Positions 1 through 9,117 of a stretch of DNA of 64,000 nucleotides are shown here, piece after piece (the stretch's first letter is position 1; each line of letters begins with the position of its first letter). This DNA comes from CAYNRG01 sp047974855 (GTDB lineage: Bacteria; Bacillota_I; Bacilli_A; Erysipelotrichales; Erysipelotrichaceae), in contig JBKECT010000014.1 in NCBI GenBank assembly GCA_047974855.1, positions 26,949 to 90,948 on the forward strand, given 5' to 3'. A program made the translations under genes and the position numbers. The notes below the pieces were generated by a model. That model saw only the letters and a program-made list of their open reading frames with translations, was not told the origin of the DNA and did not search any database.

Positions 1-81
1 GGCTATGCAGTAAACTTCTATCGACTTTCTCGTGAACAACAACGAGAAGTTATTCAACGAACATTCCACACGCAATTATGA
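1..81 (+). CDS. pflB: Pyruvate formate-lyase, C-terminal end (partial)
   Basis: The last 26 codons of formate C-acetyltransferase, which splits pyruvate and CoA into acetyl-CoA and formate in anaerobic metabolism. The visible peptide begins GYAVNF and ends RTFHTQL, matching the family's C-terminal glycyl-radical loop. In E. coli PflB the radical glycine is followed by 25 residues to the end, and the same number follow here, so the first codon (GGC) should be that glycine. The TGA stop overlaps the ATG of pflA (ATGA). The rest of the gene lies upstream of the window. Confidence 0.93.
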   Translation, partial: GYAVNFYRLSREQQREVIQRTFHTQL

Positions 82-782
82 TTGGAAGAGTGAGCTCATT
101 TCACTCTTTTTCTACTCATGATGGACCTGGGATTCGAGCTACAGTCTTTTTACAAGGATGTCCACTTCGATGTCAGTGTTGCCATAACCCTGAAACATGG
201 GAAAGGATAGCAGGAGAAGAAGTCAGTGTTGAAGAGATAATACAAAAAGTTAAAAAGGGATTGAGTTATTATCGACGTGGAGGAATAACGTGTAGTGGAG
301 GGGAACCACTGCTTCAGTCTCAGTTTGTTAAAGAAATTTTTGCTCAAGCCAAAGAATTAGGTTTGCATACAACACTGGATACTAGCGGTTGCGTGTTGGA
401 TGAAGCAGTGATTCAAGCATTAAATGAAACGGACCTAGTCCTGTTAGACATCAAGAAAACAACAGAGGAAGAATACTGGGACTTCGCAAGAGGGTCACTG
501 AAGAAAACATTAGAGTTCTTAGACCAACTTGAGAAAATGAAAAAGCCAGTCTGGGTTCGCCATGTTGTTATTCCTCAACAAGAGACAAAAGAAAGTATTC
601 AGGCACTAAAAAAAATAGTTCAGAATTATACCTGTGTTGAGAAGGTGGAATTTTTACCCTTTAAGAAACTTTGCTTAAGCAAATATGAGGAATTGCAAAT
701 GGACTTTCCTTTGAATGATATTGATGAAGCAAATGCTGAACTGATGAAGCAGATTAATGAGTGGTATGAAATGGAGTCCTAA
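78..782 (+). CDS. pflA: Pyruvate formate-lyase activating enzyme (radical SAM)
   Basis: A radical SAM enzyme that abstracts hydrogen from the PflB glycine to make the glycyl radical. The cluster motif CX3CX2C is at Cys28, Cys32 and Cys35, preceded by the family sequence THDGPGIR (13-20); SGGEP follows near residue 73. At 234 aa it is slightly shorter than E. coli PflA (about 246). The residue before the third cluster cysteine is Cys34, where PflA enzymes usually have an aromatic (LYC in E. coli). It overlaps the pflB stop by 4 nt, so the pair is translationally coupled. No convincing intrinsic terminator follows. Confidence 0.95.
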   Translation: MIGRVSSFHSFSTHDGPGIRATVFLQGCPLRCQCCHNPETWERIAGEEVSVEEIIQKVKKGLSYYRRGGITCSGGEPLLQSQFVKEIFAQAKELGLHTTLDTSGCVLDEAVIQALNETDLVLLDIKKTTEEEYWDFARGSLKKTLEFLDQLEKMKKPVWVRHVVIPQQETKESIQALKKIVQNYTCVEKVEFLPFKKLCLSKYEELQMDFPLNDIDEANAELMKQINEWYEMES

Positions 783-842
783 TTTAATTTTAATTTAGGG
801 CTTTTTTATGTGGCAAAACATTTAATAAAATAAAAAAAGTGC

Positions 843-848
843 TATAAT
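843..848 (+). promoter_or_regulatory. -10 box for the DUF308 fusion gene
   Basis: TATAAT at 843-848, 20 nt before the ribosome-binding site AAAAGAGG of the gene starting at 868. No clear -35 element is visible in the A/T-rich upstream sequence. Confidence 0.5.
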
Positions 849-867
849 ATCAAAAAGAGGTATCCCT

Positions 868-2166
868 ATGAATTATCAACTATTAAGGAAAAGAATATCG
901 ATTGTATCACTTGGCATTACGGGAATTCTTTTTATTGTTGCAGGAATTTTGATGTTTTTTTGGATAGATGGAATCCCTTCAATGATTAGGTTAGCTTTTT
1001 TGATTTATTCGGGGTTATTAACAGCATCGGCTTTGCTCAGCTGTTTCTCTAATTTTAAGTGGGTTAATTTTGTTCAGGCACTACTCCCTGTTATTTTTGG
1101 ACTGATTTTTATGTTCAGTCCTAATACGCTCTCATCAATGTTCGCTTTTTTGATGGGTCTGTATATGCTGTTGATTGGTCTTTTTAGACTAATTGACTTT
1201 ATAGTTTTGAACGCAAACAAAACACCTGGAAGGTGGAGTGCTTTAATTACAGCGGGAATTACTCTTCTTTTTTCATTACCATTAGTATTTAATCCAAGCA
1301 TATATGTTGGAAGAGCAACGGCACTAACGGCTATTTTTTGTCTTTTTTATGGTCTTACGTATATAGGGGATTTTTTAGTCCAAATTTCACCAAGCAAAAA
1401 AGCAGATCCAGTTAAGAGAAAAATTCGGATAAATATGCCTGTCATTTTTACCAGTTTTATCCCTAAGATGGCTATACAGAGCATTAATAAATTATTAGAA
1501 GTAAGTCAAGATGACGTGGTGATTGAGGAAAGTTTTGTAGAGGACAAGAAACCAGATATGGAAATCTTTATTCATGCGACAGAAACTGGATTTTCTTCTA
1601 TGGGGCACGTGGATATAGTATTTGAGAATAAAGCGTATAGTTATGGGAATTATGATCCCAAGTCATGGAAATTTTTTCAATCAGTGGGAGATGGCGTTTT
1701 ATTGTGCGTGCAAGGAAGAGAAGAGTATGTGCAGTTTCGATTAACAGATGTAGGAAACTCTATCTTTGCATATGGAATAAAACTCACGGATAAACAAAAA
1801 GATTCGGTTAGAGAGGCTCTGAATCAATTTAAAGAGCATTTATACCCTTGGCAGTGTGATGCGGCTGCGGGTGGTGATGGTGTGGATTATGTTAGCCGAC
1901 TTTATAGAAAGGTTAAAATTACTTCGTATAAGTTTAAAAACACTTCTTTTAAGGCATATTTTGTAATGACAACCAACTGTGTTAAATTAGCTGATCGAAT
2001 CTTGCGAGCGGCGGGCATTGCAGCGGCGACGCCTAATGGGATATTAACTCCTGGTGCTTACTTAGACTTTTTTGAAAGACAGTATGCTCTAAAACATTCT
2101 ATTGTTATATCAAGGCAAAGTTACACCCCTAAAAAAGAAATCATGCATGTTTACGAAGTGAATTAA
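868..2166 (+). CDS. DUF308/HdeD-like membrane protein fused to permuted papain-like (NlpC/P60 type) domain
   Basis: A 432-aa protein in two halves. Residues about 8-170 form roughly six hydrophobic segments resembling DUF308/HdeD membrane proteins. Residues about 230-432 look like a circularly permuted NlpC/P60 (YiiX/DUF4105-like) domain: a His in GHVDIVF (His247) comes before a Cys in TTNCVKLAD (Cys371), the reverse of the usual Cys-then-His order. The protein has no cleavable signal peptide, and topology decides whether the catalytic domain faces cytoplasm or wall. The function is unknown; a hydrolase or acyltransferase acting on peptidoglycan or lipid is possible. The domain call rests on motif spacing, so it is tentative. 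A convergent terminator follows. Confidence 0.6.
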   Translation: MNYQLLRKRISIVSLGITGILFIVAGILMFFWIDGIPSMIRLAFLIYSGLLTASALLSCFSNFKWVNFVQALLPVIFGLIFMFSPNTLSSMFAFLMGLYMLLIGLFRLIDFIVLNANKTPGRWSALITAGITLLFSLPLVFNPSIYVGRATALTAIFCLFYGLTYIGDFLVQISPSKKADPVKRKIRINMPVIFTSFIPKMAIQSINKLLEVSQDDVVIEESFVEDKKPDMEIFIHATETGFSSMGHVDIVFENKAYSYGNYDPKSWKFFQSVGDGVLLCVQGREEYVQFRLTDVGNSIFAYGIKLTDKQKDSVREALNQFKEHLYPWQCDAAAGGDGVDYVSRLYRKVKITSYKFKNTSFKAYFVMTTNCVKLADRILRAAGIAAATPNGILTPGAYLDFFERQYALKHSIVISRQSYTPKKEIMHVYEVN

Positions 2167-2175
2167 ATATACATA

Positions 2176-2202
2176 AAAAGGCAATCTGGCAAGATTGCCT
2201 TT
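2176..2202. terminator. Bidirectional intrinsic terminator
   Basis: A hairpin with arms AAAGGCAATCT and AGATTGCCTTT around a short GGCA loop, flanked by A and T runs. It lies between the convergent genes ending at 2166 (+) and 2217 (-) and can serve both. Confidence 0.8.
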
Positions 2203-2216
2203 AAAGTAAATGTGAT

Positions 2217-2918
2217 TTAATTTCTTTTTCGACTTTGTAAAACAAGCAGAACAAGTCGTAACAATTGAACTAATGATGAGGCTAGAGCAGCAACATAAGT
2301 TAAAGCGGCAGCACTTAACACAGCCCTTGAACCAACTAACTCTTCAGAGGTTAAGATATCATTGTCCTGAATTACTTTTAAAGCTCTACTACTTGCGTTA
2401 AATTCAGTAGGCAAAGTGAAAAGTTGAAATAAAGAAACAGTACTAAACAAGATAACTCCGATATAAGCAAGCCCAATCCATTGTGAAGAGGAAACACTCA
2501 AAGCAATTCCTGCTAAAATTAGTGGCATTGAAATTGTTGACCCTAAATTGGTGATAGGGATGATGGCGTTGCGAAGTTTAATTGGCGCATAACCATCTGC
2601 ATATTGCATGGCGTGACCAGCTTCATGACAAGCAACCCCGATTGCAGCACTTGAAGTCTGTCCATAAACGGCATCAGATAAACGTATAATATTTTCTTTT
2701 GGTGAATAATGGTCAGTTAACTGTCCTGAAACACGATCGATTTGAACAGAGTGAAGACCATGAGCATCTAAAACTTGCCGACAAGCATCCTCTGCTTTAA
2801 TCCCTCTGCTAGATAAATCGGTTGAATATTTCTTGTAGGTGCTTGAAACGCGTGAGCTTGCCCATGTGGCAAACAGGCCTGAAATTGTAACTAAAACGAT
2901 ATAAACTAAAGTAGTCAT
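2217..2918 (-). CDS. YugP-type zinc metallopeptidase, membrane
   Basis: A 233-aa membrane protein of the Zn_peptidase_2 (YugP) family. It has an N-terminal hydrophobic segment (3-20), the zinc motif HEAGH at 98-102 and hydrophobic segments near 125-165 and 200-225. It is probably a membrane-bound protease; B. subtilis YugP has no well-defined substrate. The start has a good site (CAGGAGGACA) upstream on the minus strand. It is monocistronic, convergent with the preceding gene and divergent from rapZ. Confidence 0.88.
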   Translation of the reverse strand: MTTLVYIVLVTISGLFATWASSRVSSTYKKYSTDLSSRGIKAEDACRQVLDAHGLHSVQIDRVSGQLTDHYSPKENIIRLSDAVYGQTSSAAIGVACHEAGHAMQYADGYAPIKLRNAIIPITNLGSTISMPLILAGIALSVSSSQWIGLAYIGVILFSTVSLFQLFTLPTEFNASSRALKVIQDNDILTSEELVGSRAVLSAAALTYVAALASSLVQLLRLVLLVLQSRKRN

Positions 2919-3064
2919 AGTGTCCTCCTGTATTCTAAATGTATTTTAGAGAATAGTAACGGAATTATTATAACACAGAAGGTGTTAATTAGCTATATTT
3001 CTCTTTACTTATTAGGGCTATGGGTTTGTTTAAGTAAGAGGGAAGATTAAATAGTTGATGCTAA

Positions 3065-3093
3065 TTGAGAAAATAACTGGAACATGATAAAAT
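3065..3093 (+). promoter_or_regulatory. Promoter of the rapZ operon
   Basis: TTGAGA (3065-3070), a 17-nt spacer and TAAAAT (3088-3093), just upstream of the ribosome-binding site for rapZ. It probably drives the whole rapZ-yvcK-whiA run and the genes that follow. Confidence 0.7.
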
Positions 3094-3112
3094 ATAAAAA
3101 GAGGTGTTGCGA

Positions 3113-3976
3113 ATGGAAAAGCGAGTTATTTTAGTTAGTGGAATGTCTGGAGCTGGGAAGAGTAGCTCTACAGGCATTTTAGAAGATATGGGGTATCATT
3201 GTATTGATCAGTTTCCAATTCAAATTTTAACTCAGCTTGTGGATGTGATAGAAAATACAAATGATCCACGATTTGATCAGGTGGCGTTGGCAACGTCAGC
3301 ACAGGATTTCCCAGATTTTTTGAGAGCATTTAAAGGGACAGAGATGGATGTGAGAGTTCTATTTTTAGAAGCGTCAGATGATGTTCTTTTACATCGTTAT
3401 AAGTCTACTCGCAGAACTCATCCACTACTTTTAAGTAATCGTGTGAATACCCTTGAAGAAGCAATTAGTGAAGAGCGAAGAATGTTTATCTCCTTGAAAG
3501 ATAGTAGTTTTGTAAGTATCGATACCAGTTTTTTAGTTCCTAAAGAATTAAAGGAAAAGGTAGAAAAGTATTTTGCGAATAAGGAAAGACCATCTTTTTC
3601 GATTAGTTTTATTTCATTTGGGTATAAACATGGGGTGCCAATGGATGCGGATTTGATGATTGATGTCAGGTTTCTTCCCAACCCATTCTGGGAGGCTGAG
3701 TTAAGACAGTACTCGGGAGAAGATCAAGTTATTGCAGACTATGTGATGAAAAATGAACAGACAATTCGCTATATGAATGAACTAGAAAGATTTTTAGATT
3801 ATTCGTTTAAAGAGTATTGCCTCGAAGGTAAAAATCATTTTACTGTAGCAATTGGATGTACTGGTGGGCAACATCGTTCAGTTGCCGTAACCAATGCATT
3901 GTTTGATAAATATAAAGAGGAGTACCATTGTTTCAAAGAACATAGAGATAAGAAGAGTTGGCAACATGAAGAATAA
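3113..3976 (+). CDS. rapZ: RNase adapter / nucleotide-binding protein RapZ (YvcJ)
   Basis: A 287-aa P-loop protein, with Walker A GMSGAGKS at 10-17 and the C-terminal motif GCTGGQHRSVAV of the RapZ family. In enterobacteria RapZ steers RNase E to a small RNA; in Firmicutes YvcJ binds nucleotides and affects competence. I chose the ATG at 3113 because AAAAGAGGTG sits 7-10 nt upstream; an in-frame GTG at 3104 lies inside that site. It overlaps yvcK by 11 nt and heads the conserved rapZ-yvcK-whiA cluster of Gram-positives. Confidence 0.94.
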   Translation: MEKRVILVSGMSGAGKSSSTGILEDMGYHCIDQFPIQILTQLVDVIENTNDPRFDQVALATSAQDFPDFLRAFKGTEMDVRVLFLEASDDVLLHRYKSTRRTHPLLLSNRVNTLEEAISEERRMFISLKDSSFVSIDTSFLVPKELKEKVEKYFANKERPSFSISFISFGYKHGVPMDADLMIDVRFLPNPFWEAELRQYSGEDQVIADYVMKNEQTIRYMNELERFLDYSFKEYCLEGKNHFTVAIGCTGGQHRSVAVTNALFDKYKEEYHCFKEHRDKKSWQHEE

Positions 3977-4928
3977 AAAAATTGTAGTCATGGGTGGAGG
4001 ACACGGTCAGTCCGCACTTTTAAGAGGAATAAAGCACATTGACAATATTGATATTTCAACCATCGTCACTGTGGCTGATGATGGCGGCTCAACGGGAAGG
4101 CTTCGGCAATATTTTGGAGTTCCAGCAATGGGTGATATTCGTGGTGTGATGATTGCTTTGGCAGAGAGTGAAAGTTTACTTGGTTCGCTAATGAATTATC
4201 GGTTTGAATCAGGAAACAAAGAAGACCAAGAAAAAGATGTAGTAGGACATAACTTAGGGAATTTAATTTTGCTGGCACTGATGCAAAGTACAGGTGATTT
4301 TGCAGAAAGTATAAAAACAATTTCAAAGGTACTCAACGTTAAAGGTGAAATTATTCCGTCATCGGCGCAGGCAATTACATTGTTTGCCAAGATGGAAGAT
4401 GGTACAATTGTAAAAGGAGAGGCCAATATTCCTAAATACAACAATCGTATTCATCGTGTTTTTTATGATACTGAGGTTTGTGCAAGTGCACAGGCTGTAG
4501 AAGCGATTAATGAAGCTGATTTGATTATTTATGGAGTAGGTTCAATTTATACAAGCATTCTTCCTAATGTCATCATTCCAGAAATCCAAGAAGCATTAAA
4601 GAAAAGCAAAGCAAAGAAAGTTTATTTTTGCAATGCGATGACTCAACCGGGAGAAACATCAAATTATCAAATGGAAGATCATGTGGAAGCACTAGAAATT
4701 CATGAAGCGGAGATTGACGAAGTTTTTGTGGCAAATGATGAAATTCCAAGTGATGTGCTAGAGCGCTATGCTATAGAGGGTAGTAAAGTGGTAAAAGTGA
4801 TAGGTAAAAGTCATCATTATCCAATTCGCTACGAATCGCTCTTATCATTTGATGATGGATTTATTCGGCATGATATGCTGAAAGTAAAAAGTGTTGTAGA
4901 AAAAATACTAGCAGAAATTGAGGGTTGA
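3966..4928 (+). CDS. yvcK: YvcK/GlmR family gluconeogenesis/cell-wall factor
   Basis: A 320-aa member of the CofD-like YvcK (GlmR) family, which binds UDP-sugars and supports cell-wall precursor supply and growth on gluconeogenic carbon. The N-terminus KIVVMGGGHGQS (5-16) is the glycine-rich nucleotide-binding loop; VADDGGSTGRLR and GHNLGN follow as family motifs. In-frame codons extend upstream into rapZ, but similarity begins at Met 3966, which overlaps the end of rapZ. The stop overlaps the first possible start of whiA. Confidence 0.94.
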   Translation: MKNKKIVVMGGGHGQSALLRGIKHIDNIDISTIVTVADDGGSTGRLRQYFGVPAMGDIRGVMIALAESESLLGSLMNYRFESGNKEDQEKDVVGHNLGNLILLALMQSTGDFAESIKTISKVLNVKGEIIPSSAQAITLFAKMEDGTIVKGEANIPKYNNRIHRVFYDTEVCASAQAVEAINEADLIIYGVGSIYTSILPNVIIPEIQEALKKSKAKKVYFCNAMTQPGETSNYQMEDHVEALEIHEAEIDEVFVANDEIPSDVLERYAIEGSKVVKVIGKSHHYPIRYESLLSFDDGFIRHDMLKVKSVVEKILAEIEG

Positions 4929-4930
4929 TG

Positions 4931-5872
4931 ATGTCATTTACAGGAGAGGTCAAACAAGAGATAGCACAAAATGAGTTGAGAGACTGTTGCAAAAGAGCAG
5001 AACTTTCAGCTCTTATCCAGTTTTGTTCAACTCTTAGTATTTCTAATCAAGGAATGAGCTTGGTAATCAAAACAGAAAATGCGACCACTGCAAAAAGAAT
5101 ACTTAAGATGGTTAAGGAAAGTTATAGTGTAGAGACCGATTTATCAGTGATTAAAAAAATGAAGTTGAGAAAAAACAATATTTATCAACTGCGTCTTTTA
5201 GGAAGAGCAAAAGAAATTTTGGAAGATTTGGGATTGTATTCAAGCCGAGGATTACTTGAAAGACCATTAATGAGTGTTGTTGCAAAAGACTGTTGTGCCA
5301 GAGCTTATTTAGCAGGCGCCTTCATGGCAGCAGGGAGTGTGAATTCTCCACAAAAATCAAGCTATCACTTGGAAATAAGCACCAACTCAGAAGAACATGC
5401 AGAATTTGTAGTGCGTCTTATGGAGCGATTTAATTTACCGGCAAAAACTGTTCAGCGTCGCAAAAGCGAAGTGGTTTATTTAAAAGCAGCAGATAAGATT
5501 AGTGATTTTTTAAGATGTATTGGAGCATCAGAATCCTTGATGAAATTTGAAGATATTCGAATCCAACGTGATTTTAAAAATAATTTAATTCGTTTAGATA
5601 ATTGTGAAGTTGCGAATGAAATTAAAGTACACAAGGCATCGCAAAAACAAATAGAGGATATTTTAATCTTAGAAAAAAGTCATGAAATCGAACAACTTGA
5701 CCAAAAGGTCGTTGAGATTGTACAGTTAAGGAAGGAATTTCCTGACTATAGTTTAAATGAACTTTGCGAAGAATATGAAAAGAAGAGTGGTGTTGTAATG
5801 AGTAAGTCGGGAATGAAACACCGGTTGAAAAAAATAGAGGAAGCGGCAGCAAAGGTGAAAGAGAGGAAGTAG
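4931..5872 (+). CDS. whiA: DNA-binding protein WhiA
   Basis: A 313-aa WhiA: an N-terminal LAGLIDADG-like part (about 1-210, beginning SFTGEVKQEI) and a C-terminal helix-turn-helix ending SKSGMKHRLKKIEE. In Streptomyces it is a sporulation regulator; in Bacillus it affects division and chromosome segregation. I chose ATG 4931 because the conserved SFTGE start follows it and GAGGG lies 6-8 nt upstream; ATG 4928, which overlaps the yvcK stop, is also possible. Third gene of the rapZ-yvcK-whiA operon. Confidence 0.94.
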   Translation: MSFTGEVKQEIAQNELRDCCKRAELSALIQFCSTLSISNQGMSLVIKTENATTAKRILKMVKESYSVETDLSVIKKMKLRKNNIYQLRLLGRAKEILEDLGLYSSRGLLERPLMSVVAKDCCARAYLAGAFMAAGSVNSPQKSSYHLEISTNSEEHAEFVVRLMERFNLPAKTVQRRKSEVVYLKAADKISDFLRCIGASESLMKFEDIRIQRDFKNNLIRLDNCEVANEIKVHKASQKQIEDILILEKSHEIEQLDQKVVEIVQLRKEFPDYSLNELCEEYEKKSGVVMSKSGMKHRLKKIEEAAAKVKERK

Positions 5873-5877
5873 TAGCG

Positions 5878-6147
5878 ATGAATTATATATTAGGAGTTTT
5901 AGGAATCATATTGATCATTGCAATAATCCAGTTATTTTGGCCTGTAATTGTTTTAGTTCTTGTAGGAGCAACAATTGTTGTCATTATAGGAACGTATCGA
6001 ACTAAACAGACAATGCAAGACTTTCAAGAACAAGCACAGCAACAACAAAGACAAACTTATCATCAACAACAAAGGCCATCAGGCGATGTGATTGATGTAG
6101 AATATACAGAAAGAGCGGACTATGAAAGCGACAACGAATGGAATTAA
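5878..6147 (+). CDS. Small two-segment membrane protein
   Basis: An 89-aa protein I do not recognise. Residues 3-42 form one or two hydrophobic helices (ILGVLGIILIIAIIQLFW, then VIVLVLVGATIVVIIG). A Gln-rich stretch (about 55-67) and an acidic C-terminus with VIDVEYTE follow. It begins 5 nt after whiA and overlaps the next gene by 26 nt, so it belongs to the same operon. The acidic tail is probably cytoplasmic. Confidence 0.75.
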   Translation: MNYILGVLGIILIIAIIQLFWPVIVLVLVGATIVVIIGTYRTKQTMQDFQEQAQQQQRQTYHQQQRPSGDVIDVEYTERADYESDNEWN

Positions 6148-7054
6148 AGAAAAACTAAAACAAAATTTAAAAGAATTTGAAATTAGTGACGGTGATAAGA
6201 TAAAACACTATTTAGAAAAATGCGAGTATGAAGAAAGTAACCATAATCTTGTTAATATGGTGATGTGGTTGGACGAATTTCCGCTATATTACTATGAAGA
6301 AGAAATGATGTTGCTTGTGTTTGGAATTCATCAAGGGGAAGTTTTTATGTATATGCCCCTTTGTGCGAAGAGTGATTTTAAAGAAGCAATAAAAAAAGCA
6401 GGAGAAATTTTCAAACAAATCAATGAGCCCTTACTTTTTAGCTGTTTCACAATAGAGATGGCTGAGTTAGCACTGAAACTAAGTGATAGCTATAAAATTG
6501 AGCAAGTTGTGGAAAGTTCAGACTATGTTTACGACGCACAAAAACTACAAGTGATGAGTGGTAAGAAATTGCAGAAAAAAAGAAATCATATTAATGCGTT
6601 TGAAGAGGAGTATAGTGGACGATATGAGTATGAATCTATTAATGAAGAAAATGCAAAGGAGTGTTTAGCTTTTTTAGAACATTGGAAAGATGAAGATGAA
6701 GATTTGTTTTTAAAACAAGATCACCGTGGAAGTGAGCACGTTTTAAAACTTATCGGACAGCTTCCAAGTCGTGGAGGATGTATTCGTATTGATGGCAAGA
6801 TAGAGGCATTTGCGATTGGCAGTTGGTTGTCAAAAGAGATGGTTCAAGAAAATATTGAAAAGGCAAATAATGCGTTTCGTGGTCTATATCCACTGATGCT
6901 AAGAGAGTTTTTAAAGCATGAATTTCCTAATGCGATTTGGGTTAATCGTGAAGATGACATGGGGTATGAAAACTTGCGACGATCAAAGCGTTCCTATGAC
7001 CCTGTCAGAATGGTGGATAAGTATCGAGTAACATTAAAGGAGGGGGACAAGTGA
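6122..7054 (+). CDS. DUF2156 (LPG synthase C-terminal-like, GNAT fold) protein
   Basis: A 310-aa soluble protein with the DUF2156 domain related to the catalytic half of lysylphosphatidylglycerol synthases and FemX-type aminoacyl transferases. The motif GKKLQKKRNHINAF near residue 145 is typical of this family, as is GGCIRIDGKIEAFAIG later. No membrane segments are present, so transfer to a soluble or membrane-surface substrate is possible; the substrate is unknown. It overlaps the small membrane gene before it (26 nt) and the GNAT gene after it (4 nt). Confidence 0.82.
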   Translation: MKATTNGIKEKLKQNLKEFEISDGDKIKHYLEKCEYEESNHNLVNMVMWLDEFPLYYYEEEMMLLVFGIHQGEVFMYMPLCAKSDFKEAIKKAGEIFKQINEPLLFSCFTIEMAELALKLSDSYKIEQVVESSDYVYDAQKLQVMSGKKLQKKRNHINAFEEEYSGRYEYESINEENAKECLAFLEHWKDEDEDLFLKQDHRGSEHVLKLIGQLPSRGGCIRIDGKIEAFAIGSWLSKEMVQENIEKANNAFRGLYPLMLREFLKHEFPNAIWVNREDDMGYENLRRSKRSYDPVRMVDKYRVTLKEGDK

Positions 7055-7962
7055 TTCAATACGCAAAGGAGTACCAATTAAAAACGATTAAAGAGTTATG
7101 GTTAGAAAGTTTTCCACAAGAAAACTCAAATTATGCTGATTTCTTCTTCCGACGCAAATATTTCCCGGAAAATACATTGGTATTTACTGAGAACGGACAA
7201 CTACAAGCGGCGCTTCAACGCTACCCGCACGAAATAATGTTGCATGACCGGGTACTTAAAACCTCAATGATTGTTGGAGTTACGGTGAAAAGTGAGTATC
7301 AGAGACTGGGGAAAATGAGGGCTTTAATGCAGACGACATTAGATCATGTAGAACATCAAGAGCTAGTAACACTAATTCAAGCCTATGAGCCTGAAATTTA
7401 TCGACGCTATGGGTTTGAAATGGTGTATTATCACAACGAGTTGAAAATTAGTAGAGATCAAATTAAAAAAATCAGTAATAAGGGATGTAGCTATGAGGTG
7501 GAAAGTGATGCGATGATGAAATTATATGCATCATTTGTTAAGCACTTTAATGGATTTTACATCCGTGATCAGCGTTATTTTGATGATTTAAAAGAAGAAA
7601 TTGATGCCCAAAATGGGAAAATCATTGCCTATTATAATGAGGGGCAGTTAGAAGGTTACGCAACGCTACTTCCTAGAAATCAAGAAGTGGTGATGGAAGA
7701 GTGTATTTACATGAATAGTGTTGCCTTAACAAAACTGATTAATTTAGCATTGCAACATCGTTCGACCGTACTGTTGAAGACAAGTGCTTCGGAAAATTTG
7801 AAAATCTTGTTTCCTGATGCCGAGATAGAACGCAGTGGATTTATGATGGCTAGAATTAATGATTTTGATCTGTTTAACCGCCTCTATGGCACCAATGTAC
7901 AAAGTGCTAAAGAAGCATTCTCACTTGGGGATAAGGGGTTATATATCAACGAATTCATGTGA
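7051..7962 (+). CDS. Eis-like GNAT acetyltransferase
   Basis: A 303-aa protein with an N-terminal GNAT domain: [19 protein letters not shown] carries the acetyl-CoA loop, followed by a second GNAT-like and sterol-carrier-like part as in Eis-type N-acetyltransferases. It starts with GTG at 7051, supported by AAGGAGGG 6 nt upstream; the GTGA overlaps the preceding stop. It is the last gene of the rapZ operon and is followed by a terminator. The substrate (amine, peptide or aminoglycoside) cannot be told from sequence. Confidence 0.82.
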   Translation: MIQYAKEYQLKTIKELWLESFPQENSNYADFFFRRKYFPENTLVFTENGQLQAALQRYPHEIMLHDRVLKTSMIVGVTVKSEYQRLGKMRALMQTTLDHVEHQELVTLIQAYEPEIYRRYGFEMVYYHNELKISRDQIKKISNKGCSYEVESDAMMKLYASFVKHFNGFYIRDQRYFDDLKEEIDAQNGKIIAYYNEGQLEGYATLLPRNQEVVMEECIYMNSVALTKLINLALQHRSTVLLKTSASENLKILFPDAEIERSGFMMARINDFDLFNRLYGTNVQSAKEAFSLGDKGLYINEFM

Positions 7963-8000
7963 AAGTGCTTTCGCATAAAGAGAAGAGAAAACAAATGATA

Positions 8001-8023
8001 AAAAGGGGATATGCCCCTTTTTT
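8001..8023 (+). terminator. Intrinsic terminator after the rapZ operon
   Basis: AAAAGGGG, loop ATATG, CCCCTTTTTT. It separates the operon from the gapA promoter that starts 5 nt later. Confidence 0.85.
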
Positions 8024-8027
8024 CACA

Positions 8028-8057
8028 TTGACAACAAGGCTAGAAAAGGGCTATAAT
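8028..8057 (+). promoter_or_regulatory. gapA promoter
   Basis: Consensus TTGACA (8028-8033), an 18-nt spacer and consensus TATAAT (8052-8057), 34 nt before the start codon. Both hexamers are perfect, as expected for a highly expressed glycolytic gene. Confidence 0.88.
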
Positions 8058-8090
8058 AAAATTACATCAGAAAGTAGAGGACATAGAAAA

Positions 8091-9104
8091 ATGGCAGATG
8101 TAAGAGTAGCGATTAATGGCTTTGGCCGCATTGGGCGTTTAGCGTTCAGACAAATGTTTACAGCACCAGGATATGAAGTTGTAGCAATTAACGACTTAAC
8201 AGATCCTAAGATGTTAGCACACCTATTGAAATACGATTCAGCGCAAGGGGCTTACCATGGGCATGAAGTAGTAGCGGGTGAAGACACAATCACTGTAGAC
8301 GGAAAAGAAATCAAAATTTATAAAGAAGCAGATGCTTCAAAACTTCCTTGGGGAAGTGTAGGAGTTGATGTAGTTCTTGAATGTACAGGATTCTATCTTT
8401 CAAAAGATAAAGCGGCAGCACACATTACTGCTGGAGCTAAAAAAGTTGTAATTTCTGCGCCAGCTGGGAATGATTTACCAACAGTTGTATATGGTGTAAA
8501 TGAAGGGACTATTAAACCTGAAGATACAATTATTTCAGCAGCATCTTGTACAACAAACTGCTTAGCGCCAATGGCAGCAGCATTAAATAAATTTGCACCT
8601 ATTCAAAGTGGAATCATGACAACAGTTCATGCTTATACAGGAGACCAAATGGCATTAGATGGTCCTCACCGTAAAGGAGACTTGCGCCGTGCTCGTGCGG
8701 CAGCAGCAAACATCGTTCCAAACTCTACAGGAGCTGCAAAAGCAATCGGTTTAGTTATTCCTGAATTAAATGGGAAATTAATTGGATCTGCACAACGTGT
8801 TCCGGTAATTACAGGATCAACTACAATTTTGATTGCTGTTGTTAAGGGAAAAGATGTTACAGTGGATGGAATTAATGCAGCAATGAAAGCAGCTTCAAAT
8901 GATTCATTTGGATATACAGCAGATGAATTAGTTTCTAGTGATATCATAGGAAGTACTTATGGGTCTCTATTTGATTCAACACAAACAATGGTTGCAAAAT
9001 TAGATGATGAAACTTACCAAGTACAAGTGGTTTCTTGGTATGATAATGAAAATAGCTACACTAGCCAAATGGTTAGAACAATCAAATTGTTCGCTACAAT
9101 CTAG
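8091..9104 (+). CDS. gapA: Glyceraldehyde-3-phosphate dehydrogenase
   Basis: A 337-aa NAD-dependent glycolytic enzyme. It has the N-terminal Rossmann motif NGFGRIGR, the catalytic Cys153 in SAASCTTNC and the C-terminal SWYDNENSY. The ATG at 8091 gives the usual family length. In-frame codons run back to 7959 but cross a terminator and the promoter, so they are not translated. Monocistronic: own consensus promoter and own terminator. Apart from gapA and fba, no other glycolytic gene is in the window. Confidence 0.97.
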   Translation: MADVRVAINGFGRIGRLAFRQMFTAPGYEVVAINDLTDPKMLAHLLKYDSAQGAYHGHEVVAGEDTITVDGKEIKIYKEADASKLPWGSVGVDVVLECTGFYLSKDKAAAHITAGAKKVVISAPAGNDLPTVVYGVNEGTIKPEDTIISAASCTTNCLAPMAAALNKFAPIQSGIMTTVHAYTGDQMALDGPHRKGDLRRARAAAANIVPNSTGAAKAIGLVIPELNGKLIGSAQRVPVITGSTTILIAVVKGKDVTVDGINAAMKAASNDSFGYTADELVSSDIIGSTYGSLFDSTQTMVAKLDDETYQVQVVSWYDNENSYTSQMVRTIKLFATI

Positions 9105-9117
9105 TCAAAATCGTATA

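Noticed and set aside
7959..8090. In-frame extension upstream of gapA
   Set aside because: It crosses an intrinsic terminator and a consensus promoter, and the family length fits ATG 8091.
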